32,134 nt of DNA from positions 1 through 32,134 of the forward strand of contig SLOM01000211.1 of assembly GCA_007132505.1 (NCBI GenBank), read 5' to 3'. The translations under genes were made by a program, and so were the position numbers. This document shows positions 17,154 through 26,157 of the stretch, piece after piece. The notes beneath the pieces were generated by a model, which saw nothing but the letters and a program-made list of their open reading frames with translations, did no database searches and had not been told where the DNA came from. This DNA comes from Candidatus Sumerlaeota bacterium. GTDB lineage: Bacteria > Sumerlaeota > Sumerlaeia > SLMS01. Position 1 is the stretch's first letter, and each line of letters starts with the position of its first letter.

Positions 17154-18686
17154 ATGCCGAAACCGCTCGTTGGGGTGGTGCTGAGTTCACGCTCCGAATT
17201 CAACATCATGCGCAGGGGACTTGAGTTGCTGCGTATGTTGGGGGTACCATACACAGTAGAGGTGGTCTCAGCTTCCCGGGGGCCGGACAAACTGACACGT
17301 TTTGCCTCCCAGGCACCTGACCGCGGCATCGAGGTGCTCGTGTGCGGGTCCGGGGGATCGGCGCTGGTGGCGGGGATGCTGGCCAGCCATTCGCAACTGC
17401 CTGTGGTGGCGGTCCCGATTGATTCAAGCCCCCTGCGCGGGCAGGACGCGCTCTTCTCCATGGCCCAGATGCCCCCCGGGGTGCCAGTGGCGACGGTGGG
17501 GATCAACAGCTCGGAGAACGCCGCGCTGCTCGCCACACGCATCCTGGCCATCAAGTATCCCAAGTTCCGCTCCACACTGGCGCGCCATTGCGGTGCCCTT
17601 TCGGACCGTCTGGAGGGCACGCGCAGGGAACTCGTGGGCGAGTACGCGGACCTCTGCGACCCGGCACGCACTGCTGCCCCGAAGCTGCTCGACAGCTCCA
17701 TGGAGGTGGAAACCGATCCGGCCGGCGAGGAGATTACCCCAAATATCTCCGAGGCGGAGACGCCGCCCGCCGCCACCGAGGTCATCCGCCCGGGAGCAGC
17801 CTCCGCCGGGAGTTCGCACCTCGGACTCTCCGGCCGCCTCATCAAGACACCGACACCACAGGAGCCGGGCACCGTGACCGAGGACCCGGCGTTGACCGAG
17901 GACCTGACGCGGGTCCGCTCCGCCGGCTCCCGCGAGCGGAAGGACGACCTCCCACCGCCGCCGGAACTCGAGGACCTCAGCCCCGGGCCGGAGACGGCCG
18001 CGCTCGGCGGCAGTCCGGACACCCGGGAGGTCATCGAAACCAAAGTCTTCGCGATAGATGCCAAGGCACCGGACGAGGACGTGCTTTCCCACGCCATGAT
18101 GGTCCTGATCGAGGGCGGCATCGTCGCTTTCCCGACCGACACGGTGTACGGCCTTGCGGCGGACGCCTCCAACCCGGAAGCGGTCCGCCGTCTGTACGAA
18201 ACCAAGGGGCACGAACCACAGCGTAAGAACCTTTCCGTGCTGCTCCATGCGCAGCAGCAGCTCGACGAGCTGGTGCGGGAGGTGCCGCCCGAGCTGGAGA
18301 CAGTTCTGGAGCGCTACTGGCCCGGCGGACTGACGGTGCTCTTCTTCAAGCAGGCGGCGGTGCTGGGCACCATCACCGAAACGCCGTCCATCGCGGTGCG
18401 CATTCCGGACCACCCGGTGGCCCTCCGGCTCATGGAACTGGTGCAGCGCCCGCTCGCGGTGATCAATGCGGCGCTCCCGAACAAGCCGGCCGCCGTGACC
18501 GCCGAGGAGGTACTCGAGCGCTTCGACTCGCGGGTTCATTGCGTACTCAACGCCGGACCGTGCGACTCCAAGCGTATATCCACGGTGCTCAGCGTGCTCA
18601 GCGAGCCCTTTGAAATCCTGCGCGAAGGGGTCGTTCCCGCAGCCGAGTTGCGCTCGATCCTCGGCGACAAGGTGCGGGTGAGTTAG
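17154..18686 (+). CDS. Fusion protein: PurE-like domain + acidic Pro-rich linker + Sua5/YciO/YrdC (TsaC-like) domain
   Basis: PurE-like: VGVVLSSRSEFNIMRRGLELLRMLGVPYTVEVVSASRGPD...PLRGQDALFSMAQMPPGVPVATVGI. YrdC-like: GGIVAFPTDTVYGLAADASNPEAVRRLYETKGHE...IAVRIPDHPVALRLMELVQRPLAVINAALPNKPAAVTAEEV...FEILREG. Confidence 0.85.
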   Translation: MPKPLVGVVLSSRSEFNIMRRGLELLRMLGVPYTVEVVSASRGPDKLTRFASQAPDRGIEVLVCGSGGSALVAGMLASHSQLPVVAVPIDSSPLRGQDALFSMAQMPPGVPVATVGINSSENAALLATRILAIKYPKFRSTLARHCGALSDRLEGTRRELVGEYADLCDPARTAAPKLLDSSMEVETDPAGEEITPNISEAETPPAATEVIRPGAASAGSSHLGLSGRLIKTPTPQEPGTVTEDPALTEDLTRVRSAGSRERKDDLPPPPELEDLSPGPETAALGGSPDTREVIETKVFAIDAKAPDEDVLSHAMMVLIEGGIVAFPTDTVYGLAADASNPEAVRRLYETKGHEPQRKNLSVLLHAQQQLDELVREVPPELETVLERYWPGGLTVLFFKQAAVLGTITETPSIAVRIPDHPVALRLMELVQRPLAVINAALPNKPAAVTAEEVLERFDSRVHCVLNAGPCDSKRISTVLSVLSEPFEILREGVVPAAELRSILGDKVRVS

Positions 18687-18703
18687 CCTCCGGTCCGGCC
18701 CCC

Positions 18704-19807
18704 ATGAAAGTCGTCCACCTCACCGCCCCCGACACGATCACCGTGAGCAACTTCCCGGTCCGCTGTGAATTCGGCCCGTGCGAATTGCTGCTGGAGCCGA
18801 CCCTGGTGGGTCTGACCGGCAGCGACCTCCTTCGCTACCGGCTGGGACCGCCCATCCAGAACGGATTCCGGCAGCCCCACATCCCCGGCGGGGAGTTCGT
18901 GGCCCGCGTGGCCGCCTGCGGGCGGGGGACGGCCAACCGGGGGCTGCTCGGCAAGCGCGTGGTGGGAAATCCCGTCTCGCCCTGCATGAAATGCGAATGG
19001 TGCCTGGAGGGGAACCGGCATCAGTGCCCGAACGTGCGGGTGCTCGGCTGGCCGCCGGTCAACGGAGCCCTGCGCCAGCGGTTTGCCTGGCCAGCGGACC
19101 TCTGCATCGAGGTCCCGGATTCCATCCCGGACGAACTGGCAGTCCTCGTCGCCCCGATTTCCCTCGCGCTATCCATTGTGGACAACGCACAAGCAACGAT
19201 CATGGGGCGGGTTGCCGTCATCGGCGCGGGGCAACTGGGCCTGATGCTCATCAGGATCCTGCGTGCCACCGGCGCTGGGGAGATCCTCTCCGTGGACCCA
19301 AACGGTTACCGGCGGGACCTGGCCATGGAGCACGGCGCCACGGCAGCGTTGGACCCCTACGATGCGCCCGCTTTCATCCGCAGTTGGCCGAGGCGAGGGG
19401 CAGACGTCTCCATTGACGTGACGAATGCCTCGGAGGGCTCGCGCGAGGCCGTGGCCGCAACGCGAGTGGGCGGACGGGTCATCATCGCGGGCATCCCGCG
19501 CGACAACCGCATCCTTTTCAATGCCCGGGACGCGCGCCAGAAGGAGCTCACCCTGCGCTTCGTCCGCCGGCCCTACAAGCCGCTCGACAGGGCATTGCGG
19601 TTCCTGCAGCTTGGCGCGCTCGCTGGAATCGAAAAGCTGATCACCCACCGCTTCCCCATGGACCAGGCGGCGGAAGCCTATGAAGTCATGCGCTTCCAGC
19701 GAGAGGGGGCGATCAAGGCGGTGCTGGAGATGCCGCCCTATAGTCCATCGGAGGAATCCCCGGCGCGCGTCTATACACCGGGACCGGATCCGGCCCCGGA
19801 ATCCTGA
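18704..19807 (+). CDS. MDR-superfamily (zinc-type alcohol dehydrogenase-like) protein
   Basis: Structural zinc motif CMKCEWCLEGNRHQC; Rossmann VAVIGAGQLGLMLIRILRATGAGEILSVD; 17 nt after the PurE-Sua5 ORF. Confidence 0.85.
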   Translation: MKVVHLTAPDTITVSNFPVRCEFGPCELLLEPTLVGLTGSDLLRYRLGPPIQNGFRQPHIPGGEFVARVAACGRGTANRGLLGKRVVGNPVSPCMKCEWCLEGNRHQCPNVRVLGWPPVNGALRQRFAWPADLCIEVPDSIPDELAVLVAPISLALSIVDNAQATIMGRVAVIGAGQLGLMLIRILRATGAGEILSVDPNGYRRDLAMEHGATAALDPYDAPAFIRSWPRRGADVSIDVTNASEGSREAVAATRVGGRVIIAGIPRDNRILFNARDARQKELTLRFVRRPYKPLDRALRFLQLGALAGIEKLITHRFPMDQAAEAYEVMRFQREGAIKAVLEMPPYSPSEESPARVYTPGPDPAPES

Positions 19808-20532
19808 CCCGCCGCTGCGTCGAGCAGCCCTCTCAGTCCCCGTATATCTTCTATCACGCGGATGCGGCTGTTGGGAGGATCGGGCAGCGGCCGGCCATGG
19901 GAAAGCCACACCGCCTGGAAGCCGAAGGCCTCGCCCCGGACCACATCCTCCTCCCATGAATCGCCGACCATCCAGACGGACTCCCGCGGAGGATTCCCTG
20001 CCTGCCGCACTGCCTCCTCGAAAAACTCGTCCTGCGGTTTCACGGCGGGTACGTCGCCGGCGCAAAGCACGAAGGACAGCAGGTCCCCGGCACCGCCGAA
20101 ATGCGCGAGCTTGCGTGTCTGGGTGCGCCGCTCGCCGTTCGTCAACAGTGCCAATGGCGCCACGGACGCGGCATGGCGCAGAGCCTCCTCCGCGCCCGGC
20201 AGGGGGGAGCGCTGCCCGATGTAATTCTCGATATAGAATTCGCTGACTTCCTGCGCATCAAAGGAGCAGCACCCGCCCGAGGCACGATCCAGTGCCAGTT
20301 CAAAGCGACGGACGTTCAGCATCGGAAAATCAATCCGCCCCTTGGCAAGGTCCTCCCAAAGCAGCGTGTTCGCCTCGACGAAGACAGGATGCAGGGTCAT
20401 GGGCGGAATGCCGTAACGCTCCCCCACCATCGCGATGGCCCGCTTGCTCGCGGCCGGGTGGTCCCAGAGCGTTCCGTCCAGATCAAGGAAAATCCATTTT
20501 GGTGGCTGTGAGAAGGGCTCCATGTGACTCAT
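19771..20532 (-). CDS. HAD-superfamily hydrolase
   Basis: WIFLDLDGTLWD (motif I), LALLTNGE (motif II), KPQDEFF and VWMVGDSWEEDVV (motifs III/IV). ATGA overlap with nth. Confidence 0.9.
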   Translation of the reverse strand: MSHMEPFSQPPKWIFLDLDGTLWDHPAASKRAIAMVGERYGIPPMTLHPVFVEANTLLWEDLAKGRIDFPMLNVRRFELALDRASGGCCSFDAQEVSEFYIENYIGQRSPLPGAEEALRHAASVAPLALLTNGERRTQTRKLAHFGGAGDLLSFVLCAGDVPAVKPQDEFFEEAVRQAGNPPRESVWMVGDSWEEDVVRGEAFGFQAVWLSHGRPLPDPPNSRIRVIEDIRGLRGLLDAAAGQDSGAGSGPGV

Positions 20533-21293
20533 TTCTCGAATGTCCCCGCACTCGGGCAGAGGTCCGCCAGGCAGCAGGCTGCGCATTTCGGGGAACGGGA
20601 TTGGCACGTCTTGCGTCCGTGCAGGATCACGGCGTCGGTGAACCGCGTCCAGCGCTCCGGTGGGAGGAGGGCCGCTGCGTCTGCCTCGATCTTCTCCGGC
20701 GCGCTCTCGCTTGTGAAGCCGAGACGCTGCATGATGCGCATGAAATGCGTGTCCACGGAAATACCGGGCAGCCCAAAAGCGTGCATGCGGACGACGTTGG
20801 CTGTCTTGCGGGCTGTGCCGCGAAGCATCAGCAGGTCCTCCATGGCGCTCGGGACCTTGCCACCGAAATCCTCCACGATGGAGCGCGCCGCGCCACGGAT
20901 CGCCTTCGCCTTGTTGTTGAAAAATCCGGTCGGACGGATCGCCTCCTCCAATTCGCCCTCCGGGGCATACGCAAAGTCCTTCGCGTTGCGATATACCTTG
21001 AAGAGCTCCGGCGTGACCTGATTCACGCGCGCATCGGTGCACTGCGCGGATAGGATGGTCGCGACGAGAAGTTGAAGGGGTGTCTTGAAATCGAGAGCAC
21101 AGAAGGCGGAGGGGAACTCCACCTCGAGCCTGTCCGCGATCTTGATCGCGCGGTCCCGGAGCTTCTTCGCCGGCCGGCGCAAAGCGATCTGCTTCTTCAA
21201 TGCCTCGTCCACATGCTCCCAAACGGGAGATTTCGCATGCATGGGGTCCAGTCTCGGCTTCGCTGCTCGGCGGGGGTTGGGCTTTGCGGGCAT
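20529..21293 (-). CDS. nth: Endonuclease III
   Basis: LVATILSAQCTDARVN, HhH LRGTARKTANVV with catalytic Lys, SVDTHFMR with catalytic Asp, Fe-S motif C-x6-C-x2-C-x5-C (CQSRSPKCAACCLADLC). Confidence 0.93.
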   Translation of the reverse strand: MPAKPNPRRAAKPRLDPMHAKSPVWEHVDEALKKQIALRRPAKKLRDRAIKIADRLEVEFPSAFCALDFKTPLQLLVATILSAQCTDARVNQVTPELFKVYRNAKDFAYAPEGELEEAIRPTGFFNNKAKAIRGAARSIVEDFGGKVPSAMEDLLMLRGTARKTANVVRMHAFGLPGISVDTHFMRIMQRLGFTSESAPEKIEADAAALLPPERWTRFTDAVILHGRKTCQSRSPKCAACCLADLCPSAGTFEK

Positions 21294-21318
21294 GATGGAA
21301 TCTTTGTGGGCGAGGTGT

Positions 21319-23058
21319 CTATTCCGACCGCTTCTTCTTTTCCTTCACGAACTTGAGGAACTTCTCTGCAGAGAGGCAGTTCAAAACGTCCCTCTTCCCC
21401 AGCCAGCCCTTCCGGGCCATGGCGATGCCGAACTGGATGTCATCCAGCCCCTCGATGCGATGTGCATCAGGGCCGATGGTGATGGGGACGCCCTGCTCCA
21501 TGGCATAGGGGATCAGGCGCCAGTCCATGTCCAGGCGGCGGGGATTGGCGTTGATTTCGATAGCGGCTCCCGTCTTGGCCGCGTGGCGAATGGCGGCGTG
21601 CTGGTCGAGCGGGAAACCATCCCGGGCAAGAAGGAGACGGCCTGTCGCGTGGCCAAGGATTGTTGCGCACGGGTGCTCCAGTGCCTTCATCACGCGAGCG
21701 GTCTGTTCCTTCTCCGTCAGATTGAAATAGGTGTGCACGGAGCAGATCACGAAATCGAACTCCTTCAGTACCTCGTCCGGATAGTCCAGCGACCCGTCCT
21801 TGAGGATGTCGCACTCCACTCCCTTCAGCAGCCGGACGCCCTTGCTCTTCCACTTCTTGTTGATGGCGTCTATCTCCTCGTGCTGCTCCCACACTCTCTC
21901 AATGGACATGCCCCGGCCGATGGTGAGCGACTGGCTGTGGTCGGCAATGCCCATCCACTCGTAGCCGTGGGCGGCGGCCCATTCGGCGTAGTCCTCCAGT
22001 TTCGGCCGGCCGTCGCTGTATGTGGTGTGCATGTGCAGGATGCCCCGGAGGTCCTTCTGCTCGAGAAGCCTGGGGAGCTTGCCCTCACCGGCCGCCTCCA
22101 CCTCCCCCATGTCCTCGCGCATTTCCGGAGGGATATACGAGAGGGCGAGGTGCTTGTAGACATCCTTCTCGGACTTGGCACGGAGGGACTCTTCCTTGCC
22201 GTCCGGGAAGAGTCCGTATTCGTTCAGCTTCATCCCCTTTTCCCGGGCGATCTGGCGAAGCCGCGTATTGTGCTCCTTGCTTCCGGTGAAATGTAGAAGT
22301 GCAAAGGGATACTCCGCGCCGGAGACGCAGCGCAGGTCAGCCTGCAGCGTGCCTCCAAGCAGCACAGAGGACTTCGTCTCCCCCTTCCCGATGACGGATG
22401 TCACACCATCGAGCGAGACAAAAGCCTCCATCACCTTCCCGGGTTCCTTGGTGGAAGCCACGAAGTCCAGATCACCAACTGTTTCCTTTCGCCGCCGGAG
22501 GCTCCCACCGATTTCAGCCTCCTGGACTGACTTCAGGCTGCGGATCTTTTCGAGAATGGGCAGGGCCGCTTTCAGAGCCGCATCCAGCCTGTGCCGGCCG
22601 CTGAAGCGCGCGAGCTGCTCGATTCCGTCGAGTATCTTACGGGCCGTCTTGTCACCAAAACCCTTCAGCCCGGCTATCCGTCCGTCCTCGCAGGCAGCCC
22701 GCAATTGATCCACCGAGGAGACACCCAGTTCCGTATATACAGCACGTGCCTTCTTGGGTCCAAGCCCGGGAATCAGCGTCATCTCCAGGAGTCCCTCTGG
22801 AAACTTTGACCGCATCTCCTCCAGCTCGGAGATGGTACCGGCCTGCGCGAACTCCTCGATCTTCTGTGCAATGCCCTTGCCAATACCGTCCAGATCGGTG
22901 AGGGTGCCGTTCTCGACGTGCTCCTCCAGGTCCGTGTCAAGCGCCTCCAGAGCCCTTACGGCTTTGCCATAGGCGCCGCTGCGGAAGGGGTTCGCACCGT
23001 CCAACTCCAGCAGCACTTCCATTTCCGAGAGTGCCTCGACAAGCGCCTTTTTGTTCAT
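21319..23058 (-). CDS. polX: Bacterial family X DNA polymerase with C-terminal PHP domain
   Basis: NPFRSGAYGKAVRALEAL, GGSLRRRKETVGDLDFV, ADLRCV, PHP motifs HMHTTYSDG, GIADHSQS, GPDAHR. Confidence 0.95.
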   Translation of the reverse strand: MNKKALVEALSEMEVLLELDGANPFRSGAYGKAVRALEALDTDLEEHVENGTLTDLDGIGKGIAQKIEEFAQAGTISELEEMRSKFPEGLLEMTLIPGLGPKKARAVYTELGVSSVDQLRAACEDGRIAGLKGFGDKTARKILDGIEQLARFSGRHRLDAALKAALPILEKIRSLKSVQEAEIGGSLRRRKETVGDLDFVASTKEPGKVMEAFVSLDGVTSVIGKGETKSSVLLGGTLQADLRCVSGAEYPFALLHFTGSKEHNTRLRQIAREKGMKLNEYGLFPDGKEESLRAKSEKDVYKHLALSYIPPEMREDMGEVEAAGEGKLPRLLEQKDLRGILHMHTTYSDGRPKLEDYAEWAAAHGYEWMGIADHSQSLTIGRGMSIERVWEQHEEIDAINKKWKSKGVRLLKGVECDILKDGSLDYPDEVLKEFDFVICSVHTYFNLTEKEQTARVMKALEHPCATILGHATGRLLLARDGFPLDQHAAIRHAAKTGAAIEINANPRRLDMDWRLIPYAMEQGVPITIGPDAHRIEGLDDIQFGIAMARKGWLGKRDVLNCLSAEKFLKFVKEKKKRSE

Positions 23059-25934
23059 GCGTTCGTCACCTCCACGGGGATGTCTCCACCGGTGCGCAGA
23101 AACCGCCCGGTCAGGCTCTGCGAGGCCGCAGCGACAGACTCCGGGGTGCCCTCCACCACGATCGTCCCGCCTTCCACTCCGCCCTCCGGACCAAGATCAA
23201 TAATATAGTCCGCCCGCCGGAGCAATTGCAGATTATGTTCGATCACAATGATCGAATAGCCGCGCTGCAGCAACTCGTCGAACACGGACAGGAGTACATC
23301 CAGGTCCGCCGGGTGCAGGCCGGTTGTCGGTTCATCGAAGAGCAGCAACTGGTTTCCGCGGCGCTCCGCCTCAGCCAGGTGACCCGCCAGCTTGAGCCGT
23401 TGCGCCTCGCCGCCGGAGAGTGTCGCGGTGCTCTGGCCAAGGCGGAGATAGCCCAGGCCGACGCGTTCCAGGGGCCTGAGCCCATCCAGCACGCGCCGCT
23501 CCTCCGCAAAGAACCCGCACGCCTCCGTGACGGTCATGTCAAGAATGTCTATTATTGTTTTGCCGCGCAGGTGCGCCTTCAATACACGGTCCTGAAAGCG
23601 CCGGCCCTCGCAGGCCTCGCAAATCACCTGCACGTCCGCCAGGAAGTGCATGTCTATCGTCTGGAAGCCGGACCCCTGACAGGCTTCGCACCGCCCACCC
23701 GTGACATTGAACGAGAAATCGCGCGGGCTGAGGCCGAGCTGCATGGATTCCGGTGCCATTGCCATGAGCGCCCGGATCCAGTCATAGGCCTTCAGGTAGG
23801 TCGCGGCGTTGCTCCGGGTGCTGCGTCCGATGGGCGACTGATCAACCAGCACCATGCCGTCTATATGCTCCAGCCCGTCCAGCCCCAGGATGCTTCCCGG
23901 CTCCGCCTTCGGATCGCCGAGCACGCCACGCCGGTAGTTCTCGTACAGACAATCGCGCACGAGCGTGGATTTCCCCGACCCACTGACACCGGTGACGCCA
24001 CAGAGGACGCCGAGGGGAAAACGGACGTCCAGATGCTTGAGATTGTGCTCACTCGCCCCGCGGACACTCACCCATCCGGAGGGCTTTCGGCGCCCGTGCC
24101 GGTTCCTGCGTGGCGCATCCGCAGCCTTCCCTGCCCGGGTAGTCCTTTCACCCTTCCCGGCAAGGTAGGGCGCCGTGCGGGAGAGTCCCGGCTTACCGGA
24201 AAGCCCCTCCGCCCGGCCCTGATAGACAATTTCGCCGCCCTTTTCGCCTGCACCGGGGCCGATGTCTATCAGATTGTCCGCGGCCCGGATGATGTCCAGA
24301 TCGTGCTCCACCACAACCACCGTGTTCCCGAGGCGGGTCAGCTTTCTGAGGACGCCAATGAGGCGCTCCGTGTCCCTCGGGTGCAGACCCACGGTCGGCT
24401 CGTCCAGCACGTAGAGCGTTTCGGTAAGCGCGCTGCCGAGCGCCGTCGAGAGGTTGATGCGCTGGCTCTCTCCACCGGAAAGCGTGCGCGTCTGACGCGA
24501 AAGGGTGAGATAGCCAAGACCCACTTCCAGCAGATAATCAAGGCGCGATCGGATCTCCTCCAGCGGGCGCTCCGCCACCTTCGCTTCCGCAGCGGAGAGA
24601 CGGAGCTTTCTGAACCACCCCGACAGGTCCTTCACCGTCATGTCGCAAAGCCTGGCAATGCTTCTGCCGCCGACCTGCACGGCCAGCGCTTCGGGGCGCA
24701 ACCGCGTGCCACCGCACTCTTCGCACTCCCCGTAGCCCCGGAAGCGCGCGATCTGGATGCGCGCCTGGACCTTGTAGCGCCGGGAATTGAGCCAGTCGAA
24801 GAAGCCCCTGATGCCGTACCACTCGCCCTTACCGTCTATAACAATCTGCTGCTCACGTTTGGTGAGGTCCCTCCATGGAACATCCATGCGGACGGCAAGG
24901 GTGGCCGAGAGGGCTTCGAGGTCGCGCAGGCATTCGCGCCCCGCTTCACCGGTCCATGGTGCCACGGCGCCGCCCCTCAGCGTCCGTCCCGGATCCGGGA
25001 GGATCTTTCCCCAGTCGAGGCCCGTCGTACGGCCGAAGCCCTGACAGCCCGGGCAGGCACCCGCGGGACTGGAGAAGTTGAGGAGCTGCAACGTTGGGGG
25101 GCGGAACGTCTGCCCGCAGTCCCCGGGACAGGAGGGGCAACGCCACTCCTCTGTGAACAGGCGTTCTCCGCCCTCGGCCGTGCGGACGAGACAGCGGCCA
25201 CGGCCGAGCCGGTAGGCGTTCTCCACCGCCTCCGTGAGCCTGCCGCGCGAGCCCCTGCGCCCCACGAGCCGGTCGGTCACAACCATCAACTCGTCCTGCC
25301 CCGTGGGGAGCTTGAAGTCCGGCACATCCATCTCCACGATCTCGCCGTGGAAGAGCAAACGCGTATAGCCCTGGCGGAGGAGTTCCTTTGCCGCCGCAGC
25401 GGCCATGCTCTTCTTCGCAAGGCGGACCGGCGCCATGATGTATAGACGAGCATCCGGGAAGCGGCTGAGCACCTCCCGGGCGGCTGTGGCGGGCGAGTCC
25501 TGGCGCACCTCCTCGCCAGTGAGCGGGCAGACCATGCGGCCGGCTTTCGCGAAGAGCAGCCGGAGATAGTCGTTGATTTCCGTCGCGGTGCCGATGGTGG
25601 AGCGGGCGTTGCGGACGGGGTTCTTCTGTTCGAGAGCGATCGCCGGCGGGATATGGACGATCTCTTCCACGTCGGGCCGTGGCATGCGCGCGATGAACTG
25701 CCGCGCGTAAGTGGAGAGCGACTCCACGTACCGCCGCTGGCCCTCGGCGAAAAGTGTGTCAAAGGCCAGGGAGGATTTGCCGCTGCCGCTCACGCCCGTA
25801 ACGACCGTGAGCGACCCGGCAGGAATCGCACAGGAAACGCCCTTCAGATTGTGGGTCCTCGCCCCCCGCACCTCGATCGCCGGAGGGGCATCAGCAGCCG
25901 GCCGGACCTTCCGGCGTGTCTTCGTCAAAGGCAT
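23055..25934 (-). CDS. uvrA: UvrA-family excinuclease ABC subunit A
   Basis: Two ATPase cassettes (TGVSGSGKSSLAFDTL; TGVSGSGKSTL; LSGGESQR; LSGGEAQR), ARQFIARMPRPDVEEI, zinc-binding CEACQGSG/CEACEGRRF. ATGA overlap with polX. Confidence 0.93.
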   Translation of the reverse strand: MPLTKTRRKVRPAADAPPAIEVRGARTHNLKGVSCAIPAGSLTVVTGVSGSGKSSLAFDTLFAEGQRRYVESLSTYARQFIARMPRPDVEEIVHIPPAIALEQKNPVRNARSTIGTATEINDYLRLLFAKAGRMVCPLTGEEVRQDSPATAAREVLSRFPDARLYIMAPVRLAKKSMAAAAAKELLRQGYTRLLFHGEIVEMDVPDFKLPTGQDELMVVTDRLVGRRGSRGRLTEAVENAYRLGRGRCLVRTAEGGERLFTEEWRCPSCPGDCGQTFRPPTLQLLNFSSPAGACPGCQGFGRTTGLDWGKILPDPGRTLRGGAVAPWTGEAGRECLRDLEALSATLAVRMDVPWRDLTKREQQIVIDGKGEWYGIRGFFDWLNSRRYKVQARIQIARFRGYGECEECGGTRLRPEALAVQVGGRSIARLCDMTVKDLSGWFRKLRLSAAEAKVAERPLEEIRSRLDYLLEVGLGYLTLSRQTRTLSGGESQRINLSTALGSALTETLYVLDEPTVGLHPRDTERLIGVLRKLTRLGNTVVVVEHDLDIIRAADNLIDIGPGAGEKGGEIVYQGRAEGLSGKPGLSRTAPYLAGKGERTTRAGKAADAPRRNRHGRRKPSGWVSVRGASEHNLKHLDVRFPLGVLCGVTGVSGSGKSTLVRDCLYENYRRGVLGDPKAEPGSILGLDGLEHIDGMVLVDQSPIGRSTRSNAATYLKAYDWIRALMAMAPESMQLGLSPRDFSFNVTGGRCEACQGSGFQTIDMHFLADVQVICEACEGRRFQDRVLKAHLRGKTIIDILDMTVTEACGFFAEERRVLDGLRPLERVGLGYLRLGQSTATLSGGEAQRLKLAGHLAEAERRGNQLLLFDEPTTGLHPADLDVLLSVFDELLQRGYSIIVIEHNLQLLRRADYIIDLGPEGGVEGGTIVVEGTPESVAAASQSLTGRFLRTGGDIPVEVTNA

Positions 25935-26095
25935 CCAACCATTCCCGTCATCATTCGCAGGCCCGCGTGCGCGAGCAAGACAACCACCCTCCCATGCAAG
26001 AATCGTCCGCCCTGTGGGCCCGGCGCACCCGGAAAGTTCTGAGCACGTGGACTCTGCACCGGCCTTCGCCCGGCCGGTACGACCCCTTAACCACG

Positions 26096-26125
26096 CCTGC
26101 CCCGGCGGGACTCGGCCGGGGCAGG
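26096..26125. terminator. Strong hairpin between uvrA and the BACON-protein gene
   Basis: CCTGCCCCGGC-GGGACTCG-GCCGGGGCAGG, 11-bp perfect stem, 8-nt loop; downstream of the minus-strand gene ending at 26158. No clear T tract. Confidence 0.5.
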
Positions 26126-26157
26126 GCAGGTGCGGTTGCCGGGTTGGGGACGGGGGG

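Noticed and set aside
19771-19807. 37-bp tail-to-tail overlap of the MDR and HAD genes
   Set aside because: Convergent overlaps of this size are common in compact genomes; not notable by itself.
23031-25445. 804-aa plus-strand ORF antisense to uvrA
   Set aside because: Shadow ORF opposite a strongly conserved gene; composition (R/A/H-rich) is typical of antisense translation.
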